Shown here: in pieces, positions 43,508-51,438 of the stretch
Layout: every line of letters starts with the position of its first letter
Position numbering within the stretch: position 1 is the first letter of the stretch
Assembly: GCA_947625025.1 (NCBI GenBank)
Contig: CANQMQ010000008.1
Coordinates: 1-64,000 of the forward strand
Source of the DNA: an uncultured Clostridia bacterium
GTDB lineage: Bacteria; Bacillota; Clostridia; Christensenellales; Borkfalkiaceae
Direction of reading: 5' to 3'
Length of the DNA: 64,000 nucleotides
Notes under the pieces: generated by a model
Database searches by the model: none
What the model saw: the letters and a program-made list of their open reading frames with translations, nothing else
Told to the model about the DNA's origin: nothing
Made by a program: the position numbers and the translations under genes

Positions 43508-45178
43508 ATGGAAGAGGAGCTTCAGAAATTATTGTTACAAAAAAACTATGAGGACGCTGCCGAATCGGTGAGAAAGGGATCTCCCGAATCGGTGGCGCAT
43601 TTTTTAAGCGAACTCAAAGAGGAGGATCTCATTCCCTTCTGCCGTGCCTTGGGTAGCGAATCGCTTGCCGATGCCTTGGTCCTTCTCGAGAGCCCGCTTC
43701 AGCAGAAGATCGTCTCCGGGCTCAAGGATGATGAACTTCAGGAAGTCATGGAGGATGTCTCCGTCGAGGATACGGTAGATATCATCGAGGAGATGCCCGA
43801 AGGGGTGGCGAGAAGAATTGCGGAGGAAGAGGAGATCCTCGAGCTTCTGAAGGAGAAGAAGTTCTCCGTCCTCAAGCCCCTGCTTGCCTCCATGAATGAA
43901 ATCGACCTTGCCGAAGTCTTTGAGAGCGCCAAGCCCGAAGATCTTCCCGTGCTCTTCCGCATCCTCCCCAAGGGGCTTGCGGCGGAGATGTTCGTCGAGA
44001 TCGACCGCGATACGCAGGAGACCCTCTTAAAGGCCCTCACCGACCGAGAAATCAAGGACGTCATGGACGAACTCTTCCTCGATGATACGGTAGACCTCGT
44101 CGAAGAGATGCCCTCGAGCGTCGTCAAGCGGCTCCTCGCCCAATCGGACAGCGAGACGCGTGCCTACATCAATGAGCTATTGAAGTACCCCAAGGACAGC
44201 GCGGGGAGCATCATGACCATCGAGTTCGTCTCCTTCGGCCCCTCCATTACGGTGGGGGAGGCATTCGAGCGCATCCGCAAGACGGCCATCGATAAGGAGA
44301 CCATCTACACCTGTTACGTCACCGATCCCTCCAATAAGCTCATCGGGCTCGTGACGGCCAAGGACTTGATGCTCGCCCCGCCCGATGCCCTCATCTCGGA
44401 CATCATGGAGGACAACGTCATTTACTCCAACACCCTCGACGACAAGGAAGAGGTCGCCCGCAAGATCTCCGATTACGGCTTCCTCGCCATCCCCGTCGTA
44501 GACGATGAGAGAAGGCTCGTCGGCATCGTCACCGTCGATGACGCTATCGAAGTCATTGAAGCGGAGAACACAGAGGACGTCGAGCGCATGGCAGGTATCG
44601 TCTCCAACCACAAGCCGTACTTAAAGACGAGCCCCTTCACCATTTGGAAGAACCGCGTCCCGTGGCTGCTCATCCTCATGGTATCCGCCACCTTCACGGG
44701 GCTCATCATCAACGTATTCGAAGGGCAGCTCAATGCCATCAGCCCCGTGCTGTTCGCATGCGTCCCCATGCTGATGGATACGGGCGGCAACTCGGGCTCG
44801 CAGGCCTCCGTCACCGTCATTCGCTCCCTCGCCCTCGGTGAGGTGACGACGAGGGATACGGGGAAAATCGTATGGAAAGAGATGCGCGCCGCCATCATGC
44901 TCGCCGCAACGCTCGCCGTCGCCTGCTTTGCAAAGCTCATGCTCATCGATAATTTGCTCTTCGGGTATTCCGATTACACGCCGCTCCTCTGCGCCATCGT
45001 CTCCCTTGCCCTGATGTGCACGGTCGTCATTGCAAAGCTCGTGGGGTGCTTGCTTCCCCTCCTCGTGAAGGCCTGCAAGTTAGACCCCGCCGCCGTCGCA
45101 TCTCCCTTCATCACAACCATCGTAGACGCCGTCTCCCTCATCATCTTCTGCGGGCTCTCGGTGGCCATCCTTGCATAA
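43508..45178 (+). CDS. mgtE: MgtE-family magnesium transporter with a lengthened N-terminal domain
   Basis: Mg2+ channel/transporter of the cytoplasmic membrane. At 556 residues it is about 100 longer than usual. The excess is in the MgtE_N superhelical domain, where two similar stretches (VEDTVDIIEEMPEGVARR near residue 88 and LDDTVDLVEEMPSSVVKR near 190) suggest internal duplication. Two CBS domains follow (about 225-360), then five helices with the pore motif MDTGGNSGSQAS near residue 420. GGAGG precedes the ATG; an intrinsic terminator follows. Confidence 0.9.
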   Translation: MEEELQKLLLQKNYEDAAESVRKGSPESVAHFLSELKEEDLIPFCRALGSESLADALVLLESPLQQKIVSGLKDDELQEVMEDVSVEDTVDIIEEMPEGVARRIAEEEEILELLKEKKFSVLKPLLASMNEIDLAEVFESAKPEDLPVLFRILPKGLAAEMFVEIDRDTQETLLKALTDREIKDVMDELFLDDTVDLVEEMPSSVVKRLLAQSDSETRAYINELLKYPKDSAGSIMTIEFVSFGPSITVGEAFERIRKTAIDKETIYTCYVTDPSNKLIGLVTAKDLMLAPPDALISDIMEDNVIYSNTLDDKEEVARKISDYGFLAIPVVDDERRLVGIVTVDDAIEVIEAENTEDVERMAGIVSNHKPYLKTSPFTIWKNRVPWLLILMVSATFTGLIINVFEGQLNAISPVLFACVPMLMDTGGNSGSQASVTVIRSLALGEVTTRDTGKIVWKEMRAAIMLAATLAVACFAKLMLIDNLLFGYSDYTPLLCAIVSLALMCTVVIAKLVGCLLPLLVKACKLDPAAVASPFITTIVDAVSLIIFCGLSVAILA

Positions 45179-45183
45179 ACTTT

Positions 45184-45205
45184 GGGCGGGAACTCCCGCC
45201 CTTTT
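45184..45205 (+). terminator. intrinsic terminator after mgtE
   Basis: GGGCGGG (45184-45190) and CCCGCCC (45195-45201) with loop AACT, followed by TTTT. Confidence 0.85.
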
Positions 45206-45217
45206 GCTTTCAAGCCC

Positions 45218-45246
45218 TTGCAAATCGGGGCAAATTGTGGTAAGAT
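45218..45246 (+). promoter_or_regulatory. sigma-A-type promoter with almost no leader
   Basis: TTGCAA (45218-45223) and TAAGAT (45241-45246) are 17 bp apart. The -10 box ends only eight bases before the ATG at 45255, so the message would be leaderless or have two to three leader bases. Confidence 0.5.
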
Positions 45247-45254
45247 AGAAGGGT

Positions 45255-45947
45255 ATGAAAGTCTTTGCGATCAGCGATCTGCACCTCTCCCAAGCGGGGA
45301 ACAAGCCGATGGAGATCTTCGGCCCCGAATGGGAGGGGCACTTCCGAAAAATCAAGGCCGATTGGCGGGAGAAGGTAAAAGAGGAGGACGTCGTACTCCT
45401 CGGGGGGGATACTTCCTGGGGCATGAAGCTCTCGGAGGGCATGGAGGATGTGCTCTCCCTGAAGGACCTTCCCGGCCGCAAGGTATTCGTGCGGGGCAAC
45501 CACGATTATTGGTGGGGGGGCATCTCCCGCGTCCGTGCCGCCGCAGGGGAAGGCTTCTACTTTCTGCAAAACGACTGTGTCCGCTTTGAAAACCTCATCA
45601 TCGCGGGCTCCCGCGGGTGGACCTGCCCCGCGAGCACCGAATTCACCGAGCACGATATGCTCCTCTACAACAGGGAGGCCGAGCGCCTCCGCCTCGCCTT
45701 TCAGGCCGTCCAAAAGGTGAGAAGGGAGGGGGATATCCTCCTCGTCCTCATGCACTTCCCGCCCTTCTCCGTAAAAAAGGAGGATACCCTCTTCACTTCG
45801 CTCTTCGAGGAGAATAGGGTGGATAAGGTGGTATTCGGGCACCTTCACGGGGCGGGGTACTTCCCCTTGAAGTGCGAGAAGGGGGGAATTGAGTACCTGC
45901 TCACCTCCTGCGATAAAGTTAAATTTTCACTCGTCGAAATTTTGTGA
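45255..45947 (+). CDS. calcineurin-like metallophosphoesterase
   Basis: A 230-residue cytosolic phosphoesterase of unknown substrate. It has the metal-site motifs in order: DLHLS (Asp9, His11), GGDTSWG, GNHDYWWGG (near residue 82), a histidine in LMHFPPF (near 166) and GHLHG (near 196). The product resembles the YmdB/YfcE-like bacterial group by length, but the subfamily is not clear. GAAGGG stands next to the ATG too closely for a normal ribosome binding site. Confidence 0.8.
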   Translation: MKVFAISDLHLSQAGNKPMEIFGPEWEGHFRKIKADWREKVKEEDVVLLGGDTSWGMKLSEGMEDVLSLKDLPGRKVFVRGNHDYWWGGISRVRAAAGEGFYFLQNDCVRFENLIIAGSRGWTCPASTEFTEHDMLLYNREAERLRLAFQAVQKVRREGDILLVLMHFPPFSVKKEDTLFTSLFEENRVDKVVFGHLHGAGYFPLKCEKGGIEYLLTSCDKVKFSLVEIL

Positions 45948-45963
45948 ATCGCCCTTCAAAGGC

Positions 45964-45992
45964 TTGCCTTTTGCGGGCGTACATGCTATAAT
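45964..45992 (+). promoter_or_regulatory. sigma-A-type promoter upstream of the asparaginase leader
   Basis: TTGCCT (45964-45969) and TATAAT (45987-45992) are 17 bp apart, with a start expected near 45999. Confidence 0.65.
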
Positions 45993-45998
45993 ACTTAC

Positions 45999-46086
45999 GG
46001 CGCCGTTGAGGTCACCGCTTCTTACAAGGAGCGCTTAAAGAGGACGGAGCGGGGGTCTTGCGGTTGAGCCGTAGGCCCCCGTTTTT
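45999..46086 (+). promoter_or_regulatory. short structured leader with intrinsic terminator (attenuator or small RNA)
   Basis: About 88 nt between a promoter and the asparaginase gene. GCTTC-ttacaa-GGAGC forms a hairpin inside a GCCGT/ACGG(A)GC pairing. It is followed by a large hairpin with CGGGGG (46050-46055) and CCCCCG (46076-46081) arms and a TTTTT tract (46082-46086), a clear intrinsic terminator 22 bases before the ansA ATG. Either it attenuates ansA-upp, or it is an independent small RNA. The class is not recognised. Confidence 0.5.
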
Positions 46087-46108
46087 CTTTTCGGGGCGGG
46101 AGGTGGCT

Positions 46109-47098
46109 ATGAAGAATATTCTGCTCATCGCAACGGGGGGCACCATCGCCTCCAAGCCGACGAAGGGCGGCCTCGCTCCCGTCATTACGCCCAAGGAACT
46201 TCTCTCCTACGTCCCCGAGATCGCAGACGTCGCCAAGGTGGGGGAAGTCCAGCCCTTCAACCTCGATAGCACCAACGTCTCCCCCCGCCATTGGCTCGAG
46301 ATCGCCCGCATCATCGCCGAGCGGTATGAGGAGTTCGACGGCTTCGTCGTCACCCACGGCACCGATACGATGGCGTACACCGCCGCCGCCCTCTCCTACC
46401 TCGTGCAGCATTCCAAAAAGCCCATCGTGCTCACGGGCTCCCAGAAATCGGTATACCTTCGGGATACCGATGCGAGAAACAACCTCGCGGATGCCTTTTC
46501 GTACTGCGCAGACGACGGGGCAAGCGGCGTCCATGTGGTATTCGATGGGAAAGTCATCTTGGGCACCCGTGCAAAGAAGACGAGGACGAGGAGCTACAAC
46601 GCCTTCTCGAGCATCGATTACCCCGAAATTGCCCTCATGCGGGATGGCAAGCCCCTCTACTATCTCGAGGAGCCCAAGCCCGAAGGGGCGCCCCGCTTCT
46701 TTTCGGCGCTCGATGAGGACGTGTTCGTATTGAAGCTCATCCCCGGGATGAAGCCCGATATCTTTGATTACCTCGATACCCATTGCAGTGCCCTCGTGGT
46801 GGAATCCTTCGGTTCGGGCGGGCTGCCCGATTACGGCGATGCCGCCCTCGTACACCGCCTCGGGAAATTCTTGGGGCTCGGCAAGACGGTGGTATTCACC
46901 ACGCAGGTGGAACGGGAGGGGAGCGCCCTCGATAAGTACGAAGTCGGCCGCAAACTCAAGGGCTTAGGGCGGGTCTTGGAGGCCCGCAGTATGACGCTCG
47001 AGGCAACCGTATGCAAACTCATGTGGCTGTTGCCCTTCAGTAGACCGGATGAGATAGAGGCGAATTTCTACGCCCCCGTCTCCCACGATATTTTATAA
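46109..47098 (+). CDS. ansA: type I (cytosolic) L-asparaginase
   Basis: Hydrolyses asparagine to aspartate and ammonia. The 329-residue protein has both catalytic threonine motifs: ATGGTIAS near residue 8 and [11 protein letters not shown] near 85, with the conserved Lys in GSQKS near 115. There is no signal peptide, so it is the cytosolic form. The ATG at 46109 is chosen for GGGAGG about six bases upstream; an earlier in-frame ATG lies inside the terminator hairpin. It lies 58 bp before upp. Confidence 0.92.
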   Translation: MKNILLIATGGTIASKPTKGGLAPVITPKELLSYVPEIADVAKVGEVQPFNLDSTNVSPRHWLEIARIIAERYEEFDGFVVTHGTDTMAYTAAALSYLVQHSKKPIVLTGSQKSVYLRDTDARNNLADAFSYCADDGASGVHVVFDGKVILGTRAKKTRTRSYNAFSSIDYPEIALMRDGKPLYYLEEPKPEGAPRFFSALDEDVFVLKLIPGMKPDIFDYLDTHCSALVVESFGSGGLPDYGDAALVHRLGKFLGLGKTVVFTTQVEREGSALDKYEVGRKLKGLGRVLEARSMTLEATVCKLMWLLPFSRPDEIEANFYAPVSHDIL

Positions 47099-47156
47099 TT
47101 ACGCCGCAGCAGCGGAAAGAATAGAGTTACGGCAACCCTGCCGTGGAGGAAGAAAC

Positions 47157-47795
47157 ATGCAAGAGTACCCCAACGTATTTGTGTTCGATCACCCGCTCAT
47201 CAAGCACAAGGTCTCCATTCTGAGGGATAAGAACACGGGCATGAAGGAATTCCGTGAGCTCATCGAGGAGATCACCACCGTCATGACGTATGAGAGCATG
47301 CGGGATGTCGAACTCGAGCCCGTGGAAGTGGAGACCCCCCTCGAAAAGACGGTGCAGTACCGCGTTCCCGAAGAGAGCGTCGCCATCGTGCCCATCCTCC
47401 GTGCGGGGCTCGGCATGGTAAACGGCGTCCACAGAGTATTTCCCACGGCACGGGTCGGCCACATCGGCATGTACCGCAACGAGGAGACCTTGGAGCCGCA
47501 GGAGTACTACTGCAAGCTCCCCGAAGGAATTGAGGAAAAGACGGTATTTTTGGTAGACCCCATGCTCGCAACGGGGGGCTCGGCCGCGGATGCGCTCGAC
47601 GTCCTTAAAAAGCGCGGGTGCAAGAAGATAAAGTTTATGGCCATCATCGCGGCGCCGCAGGGCATCAAGACCCTTTCGGAGCGCCACCCCGATGTTCCCG
47701 TCTACGTCTCCACCTTGGATCGGGAACTCAATGAGCAGGGCTACATCCTGCCGGGGCTCGGGGACGCGGGAGACCGCCTCTACGGCACGAAGTAA
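47157..47795 (+). CDS. upp: uracil phosphoribosyltransferase
   Basis: Makes UMP from uracil and PRPP in pyrimidine salvage. The 212-residue protein has the family's ILRAGLGM segment (near residue 80) and an intact PRPP loop, [11 protein letters not shown] near 130, in which Asp and the TGG turn are conserved. GGAGGAAG precedes the ATG. It fits the nucleoside-salvage genes further along the window. Confidence 0.95.
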   Translation: MQEYPNVFVFDHPLIKHKVSILRDKNTGMKEFRELIEEITTVMTYESMRDVELEPVEVETPLEKTVQYRVPEESVAIVPILRAGLGMVNGVHRVFPTARVGHIGMYRNEETLEPQEYYCKLPEGIEEKTVFLVDPMLATGGSAADALDVLKKRGCKKIKFMAIIAAPQGIKTLSERHPDVPVYVSTLDRELNEQGYILPGLGDAGDRLYGTK

Positions 47796-47829
47796 GAATA
47801 TTTTATGGAATCAGCGACAAGGAGAAGGC

Positions 47830-48660
47830 ATGGGCGCATTGCAAATCGAGGGCACGACGCTCGTAAAATACATCGAAGATGAGGCCTCCGTTCAGGACAT
47901 GGGTGCCGCAAAGTGCATCGGATGTGAGAATGAAGGGGGGCATGTACGCATCCCCGAAGGCATTACTCGCATCGGGGATGGGGCGTTTGCGCACTGCGAG
48001 GACGTCACTTCGGTCACCCTCCCCAAAGGGCTTTGTTCCATTGGGAGCAACGCCTTCTGCCATAGCGGCCTTCGGCACATCGAGATTCCCGAAGGGGTCA
48101 CAGAAGTCGGCCGTGCCGCCTTCTACGCATGCCGCTTCCTCGCCGAAGTCACCCTTCCGCACACCCTTTCCGCCCTCGCGGAGGATGTTTTCTCCTGCTG
48201 TTTTTCCTTAACGCACATCGAAGTTCCCGAGGGGGTGAAAACCATCGGCCATGCCGCCTTCGAGGGCTGTGAAGCGCTCTGTGAAGCGATCCTCCCTAAC
48301 GGGCTTCTTATGATCGGGGAGGGGGTCTTTTGCAACTGTTACAGCTTGGAAGAGATCGAGATCCCCGAAGGGGTACGCGCCATCGAGAGCGGCACCTTCC
48401 TGTGCTGCGGGTTGGAGCGCATCACCCTCCCCCAAAGTTTGGAGCGCATCGGGGATGGGGCGTTCTGCAATTGTTACCTCACGGAAATCGTCATTCCCGA
48501 GGGAGTCCGTTCCATCGGGAAGCGGGCATTCGGGGCGGATGAGGGCTACACCTCCCACTTGGAGCGCATCGTCCTGCCCAAGGGCATGGATACGGCGGGG
48601 CTCGGCCTTCCCGAAACCTGCAAGGTCGTGAGAAGAGGAGAGGGGCCTGATGAAGTATGA
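47830..48660 (+). CDS. BspA-type leucine-rich repeat protein, small
   Basis: A 276-residue protein of about ten LRR_5 repeats with the I-P-E-G-V-x-x-I-G-x-x-A-F pattern. There is no signal peptide, membrane helix or anchor, like the larger paralogue at 15511. The ATG at 47830 has AAGGAGAAGG upstream. It overlaps the next LRR gene by 11 bases and so is co-translated with it. Confidence 0.8.
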   Translation: MGALQIEGTTLVKYIEDEASVQDMGAAKCIGCENEGGHVRIPEGITRIGDGAFAHCEDVTSVTLPKGLCSIGSNAFCHSGLRHIEIPEGVTEVGRAAFYACRFLAEVTLPHTLSALAEDVFSCCFSLTHIEVPEGVKTIGHAAFEGCEALCEAILPNGLLMIGEGVFCNCYSLEEIEIPEGVRAIESGTFLCCGLERITLPQSLERIGDGAFCNCYLTEIVIPEGVRSIGKRAFGADEGYTSHLERIVLPKGMDTAGLGLPETCKVVRRGEGPDEV

Positions 48661-49480
48661 ATACTGCCCCATATGCGGTATTAAGCGCGATGAGGCGCTT
48701 CCCTATTGCGCCTCCTGCGGGTGGGAGTTCCCGAAAGTGAGCCCCCTCGAAAAGATATTCGATGAGAGCAAGCGGGAGGCGGCAGAGCGCGGGGAGCCGT
48801 GGGCATTGGGCTTCCATATCAACGGAAAGACGCTCGAAAAATACACGGGGGCGGCGGAGACCGTCGAAGTTCCGGAAGGGATCGACATGATCCGTGCGGG
48901 TGCCTTCAAAAATCTTTGGGGCACGAGGGAAATCACCCTTCCCGAGGGGCTGTGTTCCATCGGCGAGCAGGCCTTTTACAACAGTCCCTTCCTCCGCGAA
49001 GTCAGCATCCCCGAGGGGGTGCAATGGGTGGGGGAAGAGGCCTTCGGCAGCTGTACCTCCCTCAAACGCGTCGAATTCCCGGATAGCGTCGTTGCGATCA
49101 GGGAGGGCGTATGCGCGGGGTGCATCTGTCTCCAAACAGTTCGCCTCCCCGAAACCCTTTCGCGGATCGAGGAAGAGGCCTTCTACCGGTGCTACGATTT
49201 GGAAGAGATCCAACTGCCTTCAAAGCTCCGCTATATCGGAAGGGCGGCCTTTTCCCATTCCGGGCTTCAAAAACTTACCCTGCCCCTCGGCTTAGAGTGG
49301 GTGGAGGGGGAAGCGTTCTGCTCGTGTAACGGGTTGGAAGAGGTCGAAATTCCCGCAAGCGCCACCCAAATCGCGGAGAATGCCTTCTGGGGCACCCCGC
49401 TCAAAAAGATCATCCTGCCGCGGCAGTGGAGGGGCAAGATTTGGCTCCCCGCAGACTGCGAAGTCGTATACAAGGGTTGA
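48650..49480 (+). CDS. zinc-ribbon plus BspA-type leucine-rich repeat protein
   Basis: A 276-residue protein. An N-terminal zinc ribbon (CPICG near residue 6 and CASCGW near residue 20) is joined by a charged linker to about nine LRR_5 repeats (about 65-270). No secretion signal is present. A cytosolic zinc ribbon on an LRR array supports an intracellular binding role. Coupled to the LRR gene upstream and followed 10 bases later by the PHP gene. Confidence 0.8.
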   Translation: MKYEYCPICGIKRDEALPYCASCGWEFPKVSPLEKIFDESKREAAERGEPWALGFHINGKTLEKYTGAAETVEVPEGIDMIRAGAFKNLWGTREITLPEGLCSIGEQAFYNSPFLREVSIPEGVQWVGEEAFGSCTSLKRVEFPDSVVAIREGVCAGCICLQTVRLPETLSRIEEEAFYRCYDLEEIQLPSKLRYIGRAAFSHSGLQKLTLPLGLEWVEGEAFCSCNGLEEVEIPASATQIAENAFWGTPLKKIILPRQWRGKIWLPADCEVVYKG

Positions 49481-49490
49481 GGTATAAGGT

Positions 49491-50309
49491 ATGCTGTGCG
49501 ATTTTCATACACATTCTGTATATTCGGGGGATGCAAAGGCCACCCTTCGGGACATGGTATCTTCGGCGAAGCGCATGGGGCTTCGCTACTACGGCGTATC
49601 CGAACACTTTGACGTCGATGAATTTTCCATCAAACTCTATGGCGGCTCTATCGATATGGCCGCCTATTTCATGTGCGCACGGGCCCTGCAGGGCGGGGAG
49701 AACGGGGAGGATTTCACCTTCTACGCGGGCGGGGAGTTCAACTTCATGCCCGAGGATAAGGTATACGATACCTTCAACCGCATATGGGATACCTATCATC
49801 CCGATTACGTCATCAACAGCGTCCACGTGGTGGATGGAGCCGAGTGCTCGCAGGCGGCGTACTTCGAGGGCAAGAGCAAGCAGTATGCCTATTCCCGCTA
49901 CCTCGAGCAGGTGAGAAGGAGCCTTGATGCCCCCTATCCCTACGATATCGTGGGGCACCTCGGATACGTCTCCCGCCGTGCGCCCTACCCCGATAAGAAG
50001 ATCCGCTATGCGGACTTTGCGGACCTATACGACGACATCTTAAAGACCATCATAAATAAGGGAAAAATTTTGGAAGTCAACAGCTCGGCACGGGGCGCAG
50101 AGAGCGAATTTTTGCCCGATACCGACGTGCTCACCCGCTACTTTGCCTTAGGGGGAAGAAGAATTTCCTTCGGTTCGGATGCCCATTGGGAGGCCCGCAT
50201 CGGGGAGAAATACGGCCTCGTATGTGCGGCGCTGAAAAGCCTCGGTTTTACCGCGCTCGCCAACCCCTGCGGCGGGGAAATTCCCTTGGAGGTGCCCGAT
50301 GAAATTTGA
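49491..50309 (+). CDS. PHP-domain phosphoesterase (histidinol-phosphatase-like)
   Basis: A 272-residue metal-dependent phosphoesterase. PHP motifs are intact: DFHTHSVYSGDA (residues 4-15), SEHFDVD near residue 37, a conserved Glu in GGEFNF near 80, NSVHVVD near 105, GHLGYV near 145, and SDAHW near 226. The length and motifs fit histidinol-phosphatase (HisK type), but no other his gene is nearby, so another sugar phosphate or nucleotide substrate is possible. It overlaps the next gene by 11 bases. Confidence 0.8.
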   Translation: MLCDFHTHSVYSGDAKATLRDMVSSAKRMGLRYYGVSEHFDVDEFSIKLYGGSIDMAAYFMCARALQGGENGEDFTFYAGGEFNFMPEDKVYDTFNRIWDTYHPDYVINSVHVVDGAECSQAAYFEGKSKQYAYSRYLEQVRRSLDAPYPYDIVGHLGYVSRRAPYPDKKIRYADFADLYDDILKTIINKGKILEVNSSARGAESEFLPDTDVLTRYFALGGRRISFGSDAHWEARIGEKYGLVCAALKSLGFTALANPCGGEIPLEVPDEI

Positions 50310-51123
50310 ACAGTCTGCCTTTGAACTGCTTACCATCGTACTCGAAAACTGCGAGACCTTTGAAGTGAGGGCGGAGGACGTTCTCGAATTCGAACTCGCG
50401 GGAGTGCGCCCCACGGAGCCCTTCGGCGGGGACGGCTATCGGGCGGAGGACGGCCGCCTGCGCCTCCATAAGCGTGCCTTCAATGTCAAGAGCAACTTTG
50501 CCGATGTGCAGTTCGCAGACGGCACCCATGCCCTCGATCACGACCCCGCAGAGGACTTTCTTCTCGGGAACCGAATTTTGAGCTGTTGTGACGTTACCCA
50601 GCTCCATGTCCGCGATCGGAGCGGCAAAACCACGGTTTACTACGTTCCCTACGACCCCTTGGAGAGCATACTCACGGGCGCGGAGATCGACCTCTCCAAC
50701 TGTCCCTCTTCCGAATGCGACGAAAACGGCGACCTCCTCCTTCTCTTCGGGGCGTCCTCCCGTAGTTACCATCGGACCGATAATAACTACTTCGACCTCG
50801 TGGAGGGCCTCAGGGAGGAACTCGGCGGGGTGAAGGGCACCCTGAGGGGGGAATTCGAGAGCTTTTCCAACGTCATTCTATCTTCGGGCGCAGAGCGGTA
50901 TTTTATCAGCCTGCGCCCTCTTCATGCCAAAACGCAGCTGCGGCTCGTATTCGACGGGGTGCACGGGGCGCACTTCGATTGCTCCTTCGGCAAGCTCCTC
51001 GGGTGCCTCTTCATGTCCCGTATCTCTACGGGGGAGATCTTCGTGGAGGTGGATGGATTCTGCACCTTCTACTGCACTTCCGCAAAGACGTATGCGGTGT
51101 TTGCGGGGCGCGATGGATCGTAA
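50299..51123 (+). CDS. unknown cytosolic protein
   Basis: Not recognised. The 274-residue product has no signal peptide or membrane helix and a mixed alpha/beta pattern. Several cysteines (for example SCCDV near residue 95 and NCPSSEC near 135) do not form an obvious metal site. It overlaps the PHP gene and is the last gene of the upp-LRR-LRR-PHP run; co-translation is its only functional hint. Confidence 0.55.
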   Translation: MKFEQSAFELLTIVLENCETFEVRAEDVLEFELAGVRPTEPFGGDGYRAEDGRLRLHKRAFNVKSNFADVQFADGTHALDHDPAEDFLLGNRILSCCDVTQLHVRDRSGKTTVYYVPYDPLESILTGAEIDLSNCPSSECDENGDLLLLFGASSRSYHRTDNNYFDLVEGLREELGGVKGTLRGEFESFSNVILSSGAERYFISLRPLHAKTQLRLVFDGVHGAHFDCSFGKLLGCLFMSRISTGEIFVEVDGFCTFYCTSAKTYAVFAGRDGS

Positions 51124-51128
51124 TTTCA

Positions 51129-51164
51129 GGCGGATGTGATGTTGTTATCATAGAACAATCCGCC
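51129..51164 (+). other. hairpin after the 50299-51123 gene
   Basis: GGCGGAT (51129-51135) pairs with ATCCGCC (51158-51164). Only a short A-rich stretch follows and no T tract, so it is a weak terminator at best. The A+T-rich stretch 51165-51285 shows nothing else. Confidence 0.4.
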
Positions 51165-51285
51165 CGAACAAAAAACTGCACATTATAAACAAAAAACCGC
51201 GCGTATTACGGGCGGTAGCTCGTGTACATTGTGAATTTTTATAAAAAGTGTGTAAAATTAACGCAATTTCTTTTCGTATTTTCCA

Positions 51286-51314
51286 TTGACAAATGCCGAA
51301 ACATGTAGTATAAT
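51286..51314 (+). promoter_or_regulatory. consensus sigma-A promoter of the nucleotidase gene
   Basis: A perfect TTGACA (51286-51291) and TATAAT (51309-51314) are 17 bp apart, with a start near 51321 and a leader of about 118 nt. Confidence 0.85.
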
Positions 51315-51320
51315 GGGGAG

Positions 51321-51438
51321 GCCGAAGCGAGAAAGGGGTGCAACGAAGAGAAGCAGAGCTCGTAGCCGCAACCAAAATTTTTGTCCGTGCGGCCATCCTT
51401 TCGGCAAATTCCGCTGAGCGGAACCTTATTGGAGTTAT
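51321..51438 (+). promoter_or_regulatory. structured 5' leader of the nucleotidase gene
   Basis: GCCGAA near the 5' end can pair with TTCGGC about 80 nt later, closing a domain, and TTCCGC-TGA-GCGGAA forms a hairpin just before the ribosome binding region (TTGGAG). The core (GGCCGAAG, about ten bases, TGCA, an AAGC followed by a GC-rich hairpin) recalls the mgtE leader at 43365. The ligand and class are unknown. Confidence 0.4.
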
